DNA of 64,000 nt from Akkermansiaceae bacterium UBA2367 (GCA_002344525.1 DDTJ01000075.1:1-64000); one strand, 5' to 3'; shown: positions 26,138 to 34,977, counted from the first letter of the stretch. Numbers and translations are program-made. Notes: generated from the letters alone by a model not told the origin.

Positions 26138-27283
26138 ATGCACCGCAAGAGCGCCCTCCTCCTCCTGTCCTCGGTGGCCTTCCTCGTCATCGTTGGCTTC
26201 GTCATGCTCGTGAGCACCTGCGTCTTCAGCGCGGATGCGCCCGAGTCCGACGGCTACCGCGAGGCGAAGAGGCAGGCGATCTCGCTGGTGATCGGGATCG
26301 GGGCGCTGTGGGCGGCGGCGACGATCGACTACCGATTCTGGAAGCGCCACGTCTGGACCATCCTGGGGACGGTCTGCGTCTTCCTCGCCCTCTGCTTCCT
26401 CCCCGGCGTGGGGATGGAGGTCAATGGCGAGCGCCGCTGGATCGGGCTCGGGCCGCTGCGGATGCAGCCCTCCGAAATGGCGAAGATCACCGCGGCCATC
26501 TTCCTCGCCTACTGGTTCTCGCGCCATCCCGACTGCGGGAGGGACCCGGTGCGGGGCTTCCTGCTGCCCCTCGCCATCCTCGCGCTGCCGATGAGCCTCG
26601 TGCTTTTCGAGGTGGACATCGGCACCACCGCCGTGATCGGGGCGGCGGCCATGCTCGTGCTCTTCGTCGCCGGGGTCGATTGGAAATACCTCTCCGGCCT
26701 CGTCATGGCCGCAGTCATCACCTTCCTCGGGATGCTGCGCTACGCGCCGAACCGGATGGAGCGCATCATGGCCTTCCTCGATCCCGAGGAGCACAAACTC
26801 GGCGCGGGCTTCCAGCAGTGGATCTCCCTGATGGCCTTCGGCTCGGGCGGGGCGACGGGCCTCGGCGTGGGGGAGGGGAGGCTGAAGATGCTCTACATGC
26901 CCTTCGCCCAGACCGACTTCATTTTCCCCATGATCGGCGAGGAGATGGGGCTGGTCTTCACCCTGCTCGTGGTCCTGGCCTTCATCATGATCGCGGTGTG
27001 CGGCTTCGTCATCGCATTCCATGCGCCGGACCGCTTCGGCTCGCTGCTCGCGGTCGGGCTGGCCGCCTACCTCGCCTTCCAGGCTTTCGTCAACATCGGG
27101 GTGACCACCTCCATCCTGCCGAACAAGGGCATTTCGCTGCCCTTCGTCAGCTACGGCGGCTCCTCGCTCGTGATCGCCCTCTTTGCCGTGGGCATCCTCG
27201 TGAACGTCTTCCGGCAGGGTCGGTCAAGGGAGGAGGAGGCCAAGGAGTGGGTCAATCGGCAGAGGATCACGCCACGGGTTTGA
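26138..27283 (+). CDS. ftsW: Septal peptidoglycan glycosyltransferase FtsW (SEDS family)
   Basis: A 381-residue SEDS protein with about ten transmembrane helices. Visible landmarks are the early MLVSTCVFS segment, WIGLGPLRMQPSEMAKI (the conserved PSE), RMERIMAFLDPEEHKLGAGFQQWISL, a loop ending FIFPMIGEEMGL and the C-terminal GISLPFVSYGGSSL. It polymerises lipid II at the septum together with FtsI. It closes the dcw run: no murG, murC, murB, ftsQ, ftsA or ftsZ follows. An RodA assignment is possible on sequence alone; the cluster context favours FtsW. Confidence 0.92.
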   Translation: MHRKSALLLLSSVAFLVIVGFVMLVSTCVFSADAPESDGYREAKRQAISLVIGIGALWAAATIDYRFWKRHVWTILGTVCVFLALCFLPGVGMEVNGERRWIGLGPLRMQPSEMAKITAAIFLAYWFSRHPDCGRDPVRGFLLPLAILALPMSLVLFEVDIGTTAVIGAAAMLVLFVAGVDWKYLSGLVMAAVITFLGMLRYAPNRMERIMAFLDPEEHKLGAGFQQWISLMAFGSGGATGLGVGEGRLKMLYMPFAQTDFIFPMIGEEMGLVFTLLVVLAFIMIAVCGFVIAFHAPDRFGSLLAVGLAAYLAFQAFVNIGVTTSILPNKGISLPFVSYGGSSLVIALFAVGILVNVFRQGRSREEEAKEWVNRQRITPRV

Positions 27284-27376
27284 CAGGGGAGGGGTCTCCC
27301 GTCCCCGGAGGCGGAGCAGAATCCGCTTTCAAATCGCCCGATCCGGTTCAGTTTACCGGCCCGACCCGAACGTCCC

Positions 27377-28090
27377 ATGCAGTTGATCCAAATCGTCGAG
27401 GCCCTCATCTACGCCGCGCCGGAGCCGGTCACCGCCGCCGAGATCGCGAAGGCGGTGCGCCGTGCCGCCGCCGACAACCTCGCCCCGCAGGCCCGCGCCT
27501 GGGAATCCGTCGGCACGGGCGAGATCGAGACCGCCATCGCCGAACTGGGCGAATCCCTCGCCGCTTCGGGCCGGGCCGTCGAGTTGCAGGAGGGGGCTTC
27601 GGGCTGGCGCTTCATGACGCGGGCGGACTTCGCCGACTGGATTCGCGCCCTGCTCCCCGAAATGCGACCGGAGAAGCTCAGCGCCGCCGCCTTGGAGACC
27701 CTCGCCCTCGTCGCCTACCGCCAGCCCATCACCAAGGCCGACATCGAGGCGGTGCGCGGCGTCTCCGTCGACGGGACGATCCAGAAGCTGCTGGAGCGGC
27801 GGCTCATCCGCATCGGAGGCCGCGCCGACCTGCCGGGCCGCCCCATGCTCTACGAGACGACGGAGGATTTCATGGAGCATTTCGGGATCAAGACCCTCGA
27901 CGACCTCCCCAACGCCTCCGAATTGCGTCTCGTCGCCCTCCCCACCGCCGAGGTGCCGCCAGCGACCGAGCCCGCCGCCGACCCGGCACCGGAAAGCGCC
28001 GCCGAACCCGAGACCGCGCCCGAAGCCGAAGCCACGGAGCCTGAAACCGCCGAATCCGAACCCGAAACCGTGGACGCCCCGGAACCCTGA
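27377..28090 (+). CDS. scpB: Segregation and condensation protein B
   Basis: A 237-residue protein with the paired winged-helix core of ScpB: LIQIVEALIYAAPEPVTAAEIAKAV, then LSAAALETLALVAYRQPITKADIEAVRGVSVDGTI in two parts, and LPGRPMLYETTEDFMEHFGI. The last 45 residues are an acidic, alanine/proline/glutamate-rich tail not found in most homologues. ScpB works with ScpA and SMC in chromosome compaction and segregation. scpA is not adjacent. pheA begins nine bases downstream, so the two genes are probably cotranscribed. Confidence 0.93.
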   Translation: MQLIQIVEALIYAAPEPVTAAEIAKAVRRAAADNLAPQARAWESVGTGEIETAIAELGESLAASGRAVELQEGASGWRFMTRADFADWIRALLPEMRPEKLSAAALETLALVAYRQPITKADIEAVRGVSVDGTIQKLLERRLIRIGGRADLPGRPMLYETTEDFMEHFGIKTLDDLPNASELRLVALPTAEVPPATEPAADPAPESAAEPETAPEAEATEPETAESEPETVDAPEP

Positions 28091-28099
28091 TCTTTCACC

Positions 28100-29197
28100 A
28101 TGAGCCTCGAAGACCTGCGTCGGCAGATCGATGCGATCGACACCGGCATCATCCGGCTCCTCAACGAGCGGGCCGACATCGTCCACGAGATCGGGGTCAT
28201 CAAGAAGCGCGACGGCCTTGAGATCTACGCCCCGGAGCGCGAGGAGAAGCTCCTGCGCAGCCTCGTCGCCAAAGGCGAAGGCGGACGCCTCCCCGAGGAG
28301 TCGATCCGGGCGATCTACCGCGAGATCATGTCCGCCGCCCTCGCCCTTGAGGAGGATCTCAAGATCGCGTACCTCGGCCCCCCCGGCACTTGGACGCACC
28401 AGGCGGCGATCCGGAAATTCGGCCACAGCGTCAAGTACCTGCCCCAGCCCGGCTTTGCCGAGGTCTTCGAGCAGGTCGAGCGCCGCGCCGCCGACTACGG
28501 CGTGGTTCCCATCGAGAACTCGACCGAGGGCGCGGTTCGCGACATGTTCCGCCTCTTCGCGAAGCATTCTCTGAAAATCTGCGCCGACGTTCCGCTGCCC
28601 GTCGAGATCTGCCTCATGGCTCAGGGGGGACTTGGCGCGGTGCGGCGCGTCTTCGGCCACCCCTCCAATCTGGCGGCGGCGAGGCGCTGGCTCGGGCGCG
28701 AGCTGCCGGATTGCGAGATCGTCGAGGCCGCCAGCTCCTCCCACGCCGCCGCCGAGGCGCTGGCCGACCCCGCCGCCGCCGCCGTCGGGAGCCCCGTCGC
28801 GGCCGAGACGGCGGGCTTGCGGCTGCTCGCGACCCGCATCGAGGACGAGCGGACCGTCGCCCGCTTCTCCGTCGTCGGCCGCCGCCCGAGCCCCCCGACC
28901 GGGAGCGACCTCACCCTGATGGCTGTCTCCGGCGCGGAGATCGGCGGTGCCGTGGCGGAGACCCTGCGCCTCCTCCTGAGCCACGGCGTGGAGACCGTCC
29001 GCATCGACGCCCACGAGGCCGGGCCGGAGGAAGCGCCCGATCCGGGCCATCGGGTCATCGTGCGCTTGGAGGTCGCCGGCCACGCCGATCTGCCCCCGGT
29101 ATCGGACGCCGTTTCCGCCCTGCGGCGGGAGGGCAGGGGAGTGACGGTCTTCGGCAGCTACCCGCGCCCGATGCTCGAAGGAGGCGGCGGCGATTGA
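28100..29197 (+). CDS. pheA: Bifunctional chorismate mutase/prephenate dehydratase (P-protein)
   Basis: A 365-residue P-protein. The AroQ chorismate mutase helix bundle spans residues 1-90 (LRRQIDAIDTGIIRLLNERA, IGVIKKRDGLEIYAPEREE), and the prephenate dehydratase core about 93-265 (IAYLGPPGTWTHQAA, VVPIENSTEGAVRD). A C-terminal ACT-like region follows. Two oddities are visible. The TRF motif that lines the dehydratase active site is replaced by ARF (DERTVARFSVV). The ACT region lacks the ESRP phenylalanine-binding motif and reads TVRIDAHEAGPEEA. Chorismate mutase is probably active; dehydratase activity and phenylalanine feedback are less certain. A second dehydratase follows 154 bases on. 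Confidence 0.9.
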   Translation: MSLEDLRRQIDAIDTGIIRLLNERADIVHEIGVIKKRDGLEIYAPEREEKLLRSLVAKGEGGRLPEESIRAIYREIMSAALALEEDLKIAYLGPPGTWTHQAAIRKFGHSVKYLPQPGFAEVFEQVERRAADYGVVPIENSTEGAVRDMFRLFAKHSLKICADVPLPVEICLMAQGGLGAVRRVFGHPSNLAAARRWLGRELPDCEIVEAASSSHAAAEALADPAAAAVGSPVAAETAGLRLLATRIEDERTVARFSVVGRRPSPPTGSDLTLMAVSGAEIGGAVAETLRLLLSHGVETVRIDAHEAGPEEAPDPGHRVIVRLEVAGHADLPPVSDAVSALRREGRGVTVFGSYPRPMLEGGGGD

Positions 29198-29290
29198 ATT
29201 TTATATAAAAAAGGCGATCTTGTCCGCTGGGTGGGATGCCACCCCGGCCCCGAGCCTCCGGGAAATCCGCCCTTGCGGCGATACCCACGC

Positions 29291-29319
29291 TTGCCAAGCC
29301 CTCGACCGGACGCTTTAAT
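29291..29319 (+). promoter_or_regulatory. Putative promoter of the second prephenate dehydratase
   Basis: TTGCCA (29291-29296) and TTTAAT (29314-29319) are 17 bases apart, and the start codon of the downstream gene is at 29352. The gap it lies in (29198-29351) otherwise holds only an AT-rich patch just after the pheA stop. Confidence 0.4.
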
Positions 29320-29351
29320 CCCGATCCGACGCAGATTCCCCCATCCTTCGA

Positions 29352-30203
29352 ATGACCGCCACCCTCCAGAGAACGGAACCGGCCCGGGTCGCCTACCTCG
29401 GGCCCGAGGGGAGCTTCGCCCATCTGGTCGCCCGGAAGCGCTTCGGGGACAACGAACTCGTCCCGAGAGGGTCCGTCGACGAGGTCTTCGACTACCTTTT
29501 GGACGAGCCAGACAGCTTCGCCGTCGTGCCCGTCGAGAACTCCTCCGGCGGCGTGATCACCGCGACCGTGGACCGGATCATGGAGGCCGGTGCCCCCTAC
29601 CACATCCGCGAAGGGATCGCCCTCAACGTGAAGCTCGCCCTGCTCGGGCGGGAGGGCGACGTGATCGACCGGATCTACTCGCACTTCGCCCCCTTCCACC
29701 ATTGCGCGAAATGGCTGCGCGCCCACTATCCGGGGGCGGAGCAGGTGGTGACGCCCAGCACCCCGCAGGCGGCGATCCGCGCCTCGCAGGAGCGCGGGGG
29801 CGCGGCCATCGGTGCCCGGGAGAGCGCCGAGCGCTACGGTCTCGACATCCTGCACTACCCCATCGAGGCGGACACGCCCAACGTGACCGAGTTCCTCGTC
29901 GTGGCCCACCAGGCCAACGCCGAATCTCCGAGGAACTCCCGGACCAGCATCGCGGTCGAACTGCCCGATTCCTCCGGCAGCCTCTTCCGTTTCCTCGGCC
30001 CCTTCGCGAACAACGGGATCAACATGAAGCGGATCGAGTCCCGGCCCATCGTCGGGCAGCCGAACAAATACCGTTTCTTCGTGGAGATCGAGGGCAACAC
30101 CGCCGACGAGACCATCCGCCGCGTCCTCGACGAAGCGCGGGGCTACTGCATCCACATGAAGGATTTCGGTTCCTACCCTTCCGAAATTCGTTTCGAGTCC
30201 TGA
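29352..30203 (+). CDS. Prephenate dehydratase paralogue with ACT domain
   Basis: A 283-residue protein with the dehydratase core (VAYLGPEGSFAHLVARKRFG, VVPVENSSGGVITATVDRIM) and a C-terminal ACT domain (SIAVELPDSSGSLFRFLGPFA) that keeps the phenylalanine-binding ESRP in RIESRPIVGQPNKYRFF. It has no chorismate mutase domain. The catalytic TRF motif reads TEF (NVTEFLVVAH), exchanging the conserved arginine for glutamate. It may be a divergent dehydratase, an arogenate-type enzyme or a regulatory partner for the P-protein just upstream, which keeps the arginine but lacks ESRP. Confidence 0.85.
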   Translation: MTATLQRTEPARVAYLGPEGSFAHLVARKRFGDNELVPRGSVDEVFDYLLDEPDSFAVVPVENSSGGVITATVDRIMEAGAPYHIREGIALNVKLALLGREGDVIDRIYSHFAPFHHCAKWLRAHYPGAEQVVTPSTPQAAIRASQERGGAAIGARESAERYGLDILHYPIEADTPNVTEFLVVAHQANAESPRNSRTSIAVELPDSSGSLFRFLGPFANNGINMKRIESRPIVGQPNKYRFFVEIEGNTADETIRRVLDEARGYCIHMKDFGSYPSEIRFES

Positions 30204-30305
30204 AGAAGTTTGGTGCGCGTTCTGCCGGGGCTGCTGCAAATCCCGCCCCCGCCGCCCCTCCTTCCACTGGCGGCGGCGCAAAAACGCGCTAGATTCCGCG
30301 CCTTC

Positions 30306-32282
30306 ATGCTCGCGGTCGATCGAGTCAGCGTCCAGTACGGGGCCCGGAATCTCTTCCGCGACCTCTCCTTCACCGTGCGCGCGAAGGAGCGCTGGTCCCT
30401 CGCCGGACCGAATGGCGCGGGCAAATCGACCTTGATGAAAATCATCGCCGGGATCGAGCACGCCGACACCGGAGGTATTATCAAGGCGAAGCAGACCACC
30501 GTCGGCTACCTTCCGCAGGAGGGCGTGCAGCACCAGGGCGCGACCGTCTACGACGAGGTTGCCAAAGCATTCGACGACGTGCGCCAGTTGGAGACCGAAC
30601 TGAAGGAGGTCGAAGCCGAGCTCGAACGCGCCGACCCGACGAGCGAGGACTACGGCGACCTCCTCGAAGTTTTCGGCGACCTCACCCTGCGGCTCGACCA
30701 CCACGATGTCAGCAAGATGCGCCCCCGCATCGCCATCGTGCTCGACGGGCTCGGCTTTTCGAAAAGCGACTTCGAGCGGCAGACCGGCGAGTTCAGCGGC
30801 GGCTGGCAGATGCGCATCGCCATGGCCAAGCTGCTCCTGCGCGAGCCCTCCGTGCTGCTGCTCGACGAACCGACCAACCACCTCGACATCGAGACGGTGC
30901 AGTGGCTGGAGCAATGGCTGCGGCAATACGGCGGGGCCATCCTCCTGATCTCGCACGACCGCAGCATGCTCGACAACCTCACCAACCGCACCCTCGCCTT
31001 CGAGAACGGCGGCGTGCAGCAGTATTCGGGCAACTACTCCTTCTACTTGCAGGAGCGTGTCGCCCGCCGCGAGCAGGCCGAACGGGCCTTCAAGAATCAG
31101 CAGCGCGAGATCGAGAAGGCCGAGAAACTCATCAACCGCTTCCGCGCCAAGGCATCGAAGGCGCGCATGGTCCAGTCGCGCATCAAGGCGCTGGAGAAGG
31201 TCGAGCGCATCGAACTGGAGCAGGACGCCGCGACGATGGACTTCCGCTTCCCCCAGCCCGAGCGCAGCGGCCAGACCGTGCTGAAGCTGGAGAAGGTCAG
31301 CAAGCATTACGGCGACAACAAGGTCATCGACGGTCTCGACTTCGCCATCGAACGCGGCGACAAGATCGCCATCGTCGGCGTCAACGGCGCGGGCAAATCG
31401 ACCTTCTCGCGGCTCATCGCCCGCATCGAGGAACCGAACTCGGGCACCATCACCGAAGGGCACAAGGTCGGCATCGCCTACTTCTCCCAGACCCACGCCG
31501 ACGAACTCGATCCGACCAAGACCGTGCTCGGCACGATGGAGGGCAGCGTCACCGCCGCCGCCGCGGGCAACCTGCGCACCCTGCTCGGGGCCTTCCTTTT
31601 CCGGGGCGACGACGTGTTCAAGTCGGTGAGTGTTCTGTCAGGCGGCGAGCGCGGTCGCCTCGCCCTCGCCCGGATGCTGTTGCAACCGGCCAACTTCCTC
31701 ATCCTCGACGAACCGACCAACCACCTCGACCTCCAGTCGCAGGAGGTGCTGCAACGCGCTCTCGCCGACTACACCGGGGCCTTCGCCATCGTCTCGCACA
31801 ACCGTTCTTTCCTCGACCCCATCGTCACGAAGGTGCTCGAATTCATCCCCGGCCAGAAGCCGAAGCTCTACTACGGCAACGTCAGCGACTACCTCGAAAA
31901 AAAGAAGGCCGATCTGGAAGCCGAGGCAACGAAGGCGAATCCGTGGCCCTCACAAAGCCACAAATCCGGCACGGGGGAGGCCGCCTCCGGCGTCAACCGC
32001 AAGGAGCAGCGCCGTCTCGAAGCGAAAGCCCGCGAGGAGAAGGCCGCGAAGCTGCGACCCTTGAAGAAGGAATTCGAGGCTGTCGAAGCCGAAATCGCGA
32101 AGCTGGAGGAGGAGAAGGCCGAACTCGACGCCAAGCTTGCCGATCCCGAGTTCTTCCGCAGCGCCGAGGAAGCCCCCGCCGCGATGAAGCGCTACGCCGA
32201 GATCGAGACCCTCCTCGAATCCCGCGTCACGAAGTGGGGCGAGTTGAGCGAAAAGATCGAGAAGCTGGAGAGCCTCGGGTAG
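30306..32282 (+). CDS. ABC-F family ATPase (Uup/YheS-like)
   Basis: A 658-residue protein with two ABC ATPase domains and no membrane segment. Domain 1 has GPNGAGKST, a signature EFSGGWQMR and LLLDEPTNHLD; domain 2 has GVNGAGKST, LSGGERGRLALA and LILDEPTNHLD. The linker between them (RREQAERAFKNQQREIEKAEK) is the charged ABC-F interdomain arm, and the C-terminus (from about 575) is a long coiled coil (RRLEAKAREEKAAKLRPLKK). ABC-F proteins act on the ribosome, in translation quality control or antibiotic protection. The start at 30306 places the first strand as in homologues. Confidence 0.93.
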   Translation: MLAVDRVSVQYGARNLFRDLSFTVRAKERWSLAGPNGAGKSTLMKIIAGIEHADTGGIIKAKQTTVGYLPQEGVQHQGATVYDEVAKAFDDVRQLETELKEVEAELERADPTSEDYGDLLEVFGDLTLRLDHHDVSKMRPRIAIVLDGLGFSKSDFERQTGEFSGGWQMRIAMAKLLLREPSVLLLDEPTNHLDIETVQWLEQWLRQYGGAILLISHDRSMLDNLTNRTLAFENGGVQQYSGNYSFYLQERVARREQAERAFKNQQREIEKAEKLINRFRAKASKARMVQSRIKALEKVERIELEQDAATMDFRFPQPERSGQTVLKLEKVSKHYGDNKVIDGLDFAIERGDKIAIVGVNGAGKSTFSRLIARIEEPNSGTITEGHKVGIAYFSQTHADELDPTKTVLGTMEGSVTAAAAGNLRTLLGAFLFRGDDVFKSVSVLSGGERGRLALARMLLQPANFLILDEPTNHLDLQSQEVLQRALADYTGAFAIVSHNRSFLDPIVTKVLEFIPGQKPKLYYGNVSDYLEKKKADLEAEATKANPWPSQSHKSGTGEAASGVNRKEQRRLEAKAREEKAAKLRPLKKEFEAVEAEIAKLEEEKAELDAKLADPEFFRSAEEAPAAMKRYAEIETLLESRVTKWGELSEKIEKLESLG

Positions 32283-32322
32283 GCCTCCCGGTTCCCACAA
32301 ACGCCGTTTTTCTGACGGGACG

Positions 32323-33396
32323 TCATTCCATCCCCGCCAACCGCTCCGCGATCACTTCGGGATAGATGCGGTGCTCCGCTTCGTGGATCCGCTCGGTCAG
32401 GGACTCGACCGTGTCGGAGGGAAGGATGGACACTCTTTCCTGCCGCAGAATTTCGCCCGTGTCGATGCCCGCATCGACGAGATGGACGGTGCAGCCGGTC
32501 TCGCTGTCTCCAGAGGCGAGGGACTTGGCGACGGGATCGAGGCCGGGATGTTTTGGCAGCAGGGAGGGATGCAGGTTCAGGATGCGCCCGGCGTAGGCGT
32601 CCAGCAGCGGCTCGCGGAGTACGCGCATGAACCCGGCGCAGACGATGAGATCGACGCGCAAAGCCCGAAGTCGGTCGAGCAGCTCTTTCAAGGCGGCGTC
32701 GGTGAGGCGTCCTCGCTTTTCGGTGCCGGGGTCGAGGACGAGGCGGGGCACGCCATGTTCCTCGGCGACTTGGAGGATTCCGACACCGGGCACGTCGCAG
32801 ACGACCACGGCGACCTCCCCGCCAAGTCGTCCGTCCTTGGCCGCTGCGAGGATGGCGCGGGCGTTGGAGCCAGTACCCGAGCCGAGGATGGCGACGCGCT
32901 TCGGCCCGCCGGGAGTCTCGCCCGCGAGCTGCGCGAGGGTGGCGCTGGTCGATTTGCCCGGCACGAGGGAGAGGATGCGGATCTCCACGCCGAGGCGGTC
33001 GAGGAGGGCTTTCTCCTCGTCGTTGAGGGAGTCCGGGGTGTAGTCGCCGCCTTTGGTGTAGATGTCAGGGCGGATCGCGTCGATGACGTTGGTGGCGCGG
33101 CGCTCCTCGAAGACGACGACGTGGTCGACGGAGCGCAGGGCGCGGAGCGTCTCGGCCCGTTCCGCGGCGGTGTTCACGGGACGGCCCGGCCCTTTCAGTT
33201 CGCGCACCGAGGCATCGCTGTTGATCGCGACGACGAGGGCGTCGCCGAGGGCGCGGGCCTCAGCCAGATAGCGGACGTGGCCGATGTGGAGCACGTCGAA
33301 GACGCCGTTCGTGAGGACGAGCTTCCGGTCCTCCCGCGAGAGCTGCTCCCGCAGGGCGGCGACCTCCCCGAGGCTGGAGATGAAAGACTGCGTCAT
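32323..33396 (-). CDS. Fusion of RfaE2-type nucleotidyltransferase and PurN
   Basis: A 357-residue fusion. Residues 1 to about 148 form an HldE/RfaE2-type ADP-heptose nucleotidyltransferase: LTNGVFDVLHIGHVRYL with the TxGxFDxxHxGH motif, NSDASVRELKGPGRPV and IYTKGGDYTPDSL. Residues about 155-357 are phosphoribosylglycinamide formyltransferase (PurN): VAILGSGTGSNARAIL, VCAGFMRVLREPLL, ILNLHPSLLPKHPG with the catalytic N-H-S, and CTVHLVDAGIDTGEIL with the catalytic Asp. There is no internal start codon near the joint, so both parts must be made as one chain. The start at 33396 (MTQSFISS) is preferred; 33414 is an alternative. It joins LPS core heptose activation to de novo purine synthesis, two pathways with no known direct link. 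Confidence 0.92.
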   Translation of the reverse strand: MTQSFISSLGEVAALREQLSREDRKLVLTNGVFDVLHIGHVRYLAEARALGDALVVAINSDASVRELKGPGRPVNTAAERAETLRALRSVDHVVVFEERRATNVIDAIRPDIYTKGGDYTPDSLNDEEKALLDRLGVEIRILSLVPGKSTSATLAQLAGETPGGPKRVAILGSGTGSNARAILAAAKDGRLGGEVAVVVCDVPGVGILQVAEEHGVPRLVLDPGTEKRGRLTDAALKELLDRLRALRVDLIVCAGFMRVLREPLLDAYAGRILNLHPSLLPKHPGLDPVAKSLASGDSETGCTVHLVDAGIDTGEILRQERVSILPSDTVESLTERIHEAEHRIYPEVIAERLAGME

Positions 33397-33456
33397 ACGG
33401 GAAGGAGACGGCATTTTCCGCTTTTCACAATCCGCTTTTCCCGCGACGGTCCCGCC

Positions 33457-34554
33457 ATGCATGATCCCCGCATCGACGAACTGGCCAAGCAACTGGTGAG
33501 ATACTCCACCGCGACGAAGAAGGGCGACAAAGTCCTCATCGAGCTCTTCGACGTGCCCGAGGAGGTGGGGATCTCGCTGATCCGCGAGGTGCGGGCGGCG
33601 AAGGCGACGCCCTTCGTGAACCTGCACAACGCGAAGATCGCCCGCGAGCTGGCCCGGGGCGCGACGGAGGAGCAATACGGGCTGATCGCCTCGACGGCGA
33701 TGCACCAGATGCAGGAGATGGACTGCTACATCGCGATCCGCGGCAGCCACAACGTGAACGAGCTCTCCGACGTGCCGGCGGCGCGGATGCAGATGCTCTC
33801 GGGCAAGATGCGCCCGGTGCTGAACGAGCGGGTCAACCACACGCGCTGGTGCGTGCTGCGCTGGCCGCATCCCTCGATGGCGCAGAGCGCGGGCATGTCC
33901 ACCGAGGCCTTCGAGGATTTCTACTTCCGCGTCTGCCTGCTCGACTACGCGAAGCTGAAACCGGCGATGAACGCCCTCGCGAAGCTGATGACGAAGGCGA
34001 AGGAGGTCCACATCACCGGACCCGACACGGACCTCCGCTTCAGCGTCGCGGGCATTCCGGCGATCCCCTGCGGCGGTTCGCACAACATCCCGGACGGGGA
34101 ATGCTTCACCGCTCCGGTGAAGGACTCGGTCGAGGGCGTGGTCAGCTACAACGCCCCCTCGATCTACCAAGGCATCGCCTTCGACAACGTGAGGCTGGAG
34201 TTTAGCCAAGGGAAGGTCGTCAAGGCCACGGCGAACAACACCAAGGCGATCAACCGCATCCTCGACACCGACGAGGGCGCCCGCTACATCGGCGAGTTCG
34301 CCATCGGTTTCAACCGGCACATCAAGGAGCCGATGCGCGACATCCTCTTCGACGAGAAGATCGCGGGCAGCTTCCACTTCACCCCCGGCCAGGCCTACGA
34401 GGTCGCCGACAACGGCAACCGCAGTTCGGTGCATTGGGATCTCGTGAACATCCAGCGTCCCGAATACGGCGGCGGGGAGATCCGCTTCGACGGGGAGCTG
34501 ATCCGCAAGGACGGGCAGTTCCTGCCGAGGGCTTTGCAGCCGCTGAACTACTGA
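33457..34554 (+). CDS. M29-family aminopeptidase
   Basis: A 365-residue metallo-aminopeptidase of the thermophilic aminopeptidase (AmpS/PepS, M29) family. Conserved blocks are HITGPDTDLRFSVAG, NIPDGECFTAPVKDSVEG with the metal-ligand glutamate, ARYIGEFAIGFN, and GSFHFTPGQAYEVADNGN followed by SSVHWDLV, which carry the metal-binding His and Asp residues. It removes N-terminal residues from peptides in the cytosol using two divalent metal ions. It is divergent from the RfaE2-PurN gene across a 60-base gap, and fluC begins 15 bases after its stop. Confidence 0.9.
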   Translation: MHDPRIDELAKQLVRYSTATKKGDKVLIELFDVPEEVGISLIREVRAAKATPFVNLHNAKIARELARGATEEQYGLIASTAMHQMQEMDCYIAIRGSHNVNELSDVPAARMQMLSGKMRPVLNERVNHTRWCVLRWPHPSMAQSAGMSTEAFEDFYFRVCLLDYAKLKPAMNALAKLMTKAKEVHITGPDTDLRFSVAGIPAIPCGGSHNIPDGECFTAPVKDSVEGVVSYNAPSIYQGIAFDNVRLEFSQGKVVKATANNTKAINRILDTDEGARYIGEFAIGFNRHIKEPMRDILFDEKIAGSFHFTPGQAYEVADNGNRSSVHWDLVNIQRPEYGGGEIRFDGELIRKDGQFLPRALQPLNY

Positions 34555-34569
34555 CCCCCCGCGACCGCC

Positions 34570-34956
34570 ATGCTCAAGACCTTGGTGCCCCTCGCGCTCG
34601 GCGGCTCGCTCGGGACGGTGGCGAGATGGGGCCTGCAACGCTGGATCGACGGACGCCTCCCGGCCAGCGCGACGGGCGGGGCCTTCCCTTGGGGCATTCT
34701 GGTGGTGAATGTGTCAGGGTGCCTCGTCTTCGGCTGGCTTTTCGCCCGCTTCGAGGGGCGCGTTTGGGCGACGGAGCCGTTGCGGCTCGCGGTCTTCACC
34801 GGATTTCTCGGCGGCTACACGACCTTCTCGACTTTCGGGTGGAACACCTTCGAATTGCTGCGCGGCGGACAGGCGGGACTCGCCTTCGCCAACGCCGCCG
34901 CGAGCGTGGTCCTCGGGCTGGCGGCGGTCTGGGCGGGCTTTTCGCTGGGGCGGTAA
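34570..34956 (+). CDS. fluC: Fluoride ion channel FluC (CrcB)
   Basis: A 128-residue protein with four transmembrane helices and the Fluc signatures: GGSLGTVARWGLQRW at the start, WGILVVNVSGCLVFGW with the pore asparagine, and GFLGGYTTFSTFGWNTF carrying the central phenylalanine and threonine/serine track. Fluc channels work as antiparallel dimers to export fluoride. The gene follows the M29 peptidase by 15 bases, too close to hold a fluoride riboswitch, so it is probably read from the peptidase promoter. Confidence 0.95.
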   Translation: MLKTLVPLALGGSLGTVARWGLQRWIDGRLPASATGGAFPWGILVVNVSGCLVFGWLFARFEGRVWATEPLRLAVFTGFLGGYTTFSTFGWNTFELLRGGQAGLAFANAAASVVLGLAAVWAGFSLGR

Positions 34957-34977
34957 GAAGAGCTTGGGCAATGCAGG

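Noticed and set aside
32371..33456. Long plus-strand frame upstream of the M29 peptidase, antisense to the RfaE2-PurN gene
   Set aside because: It is a GC-driven shadow of the real minus-strand gene; the peptidase homology begins only at 33457.
34555..34569. Fluoride riboswitch ahead of fluC
   Set aside because: Only 15 bases separate fluC from the peptidase gene; there is no room for the aptamer.
33397..34638. N-terminal extension of the RfaE2-PurN frame to 34638
   Set aside because: The extra residues are antisense to the M29 peptidase and carry no domain; start at 33396 is sufficient.
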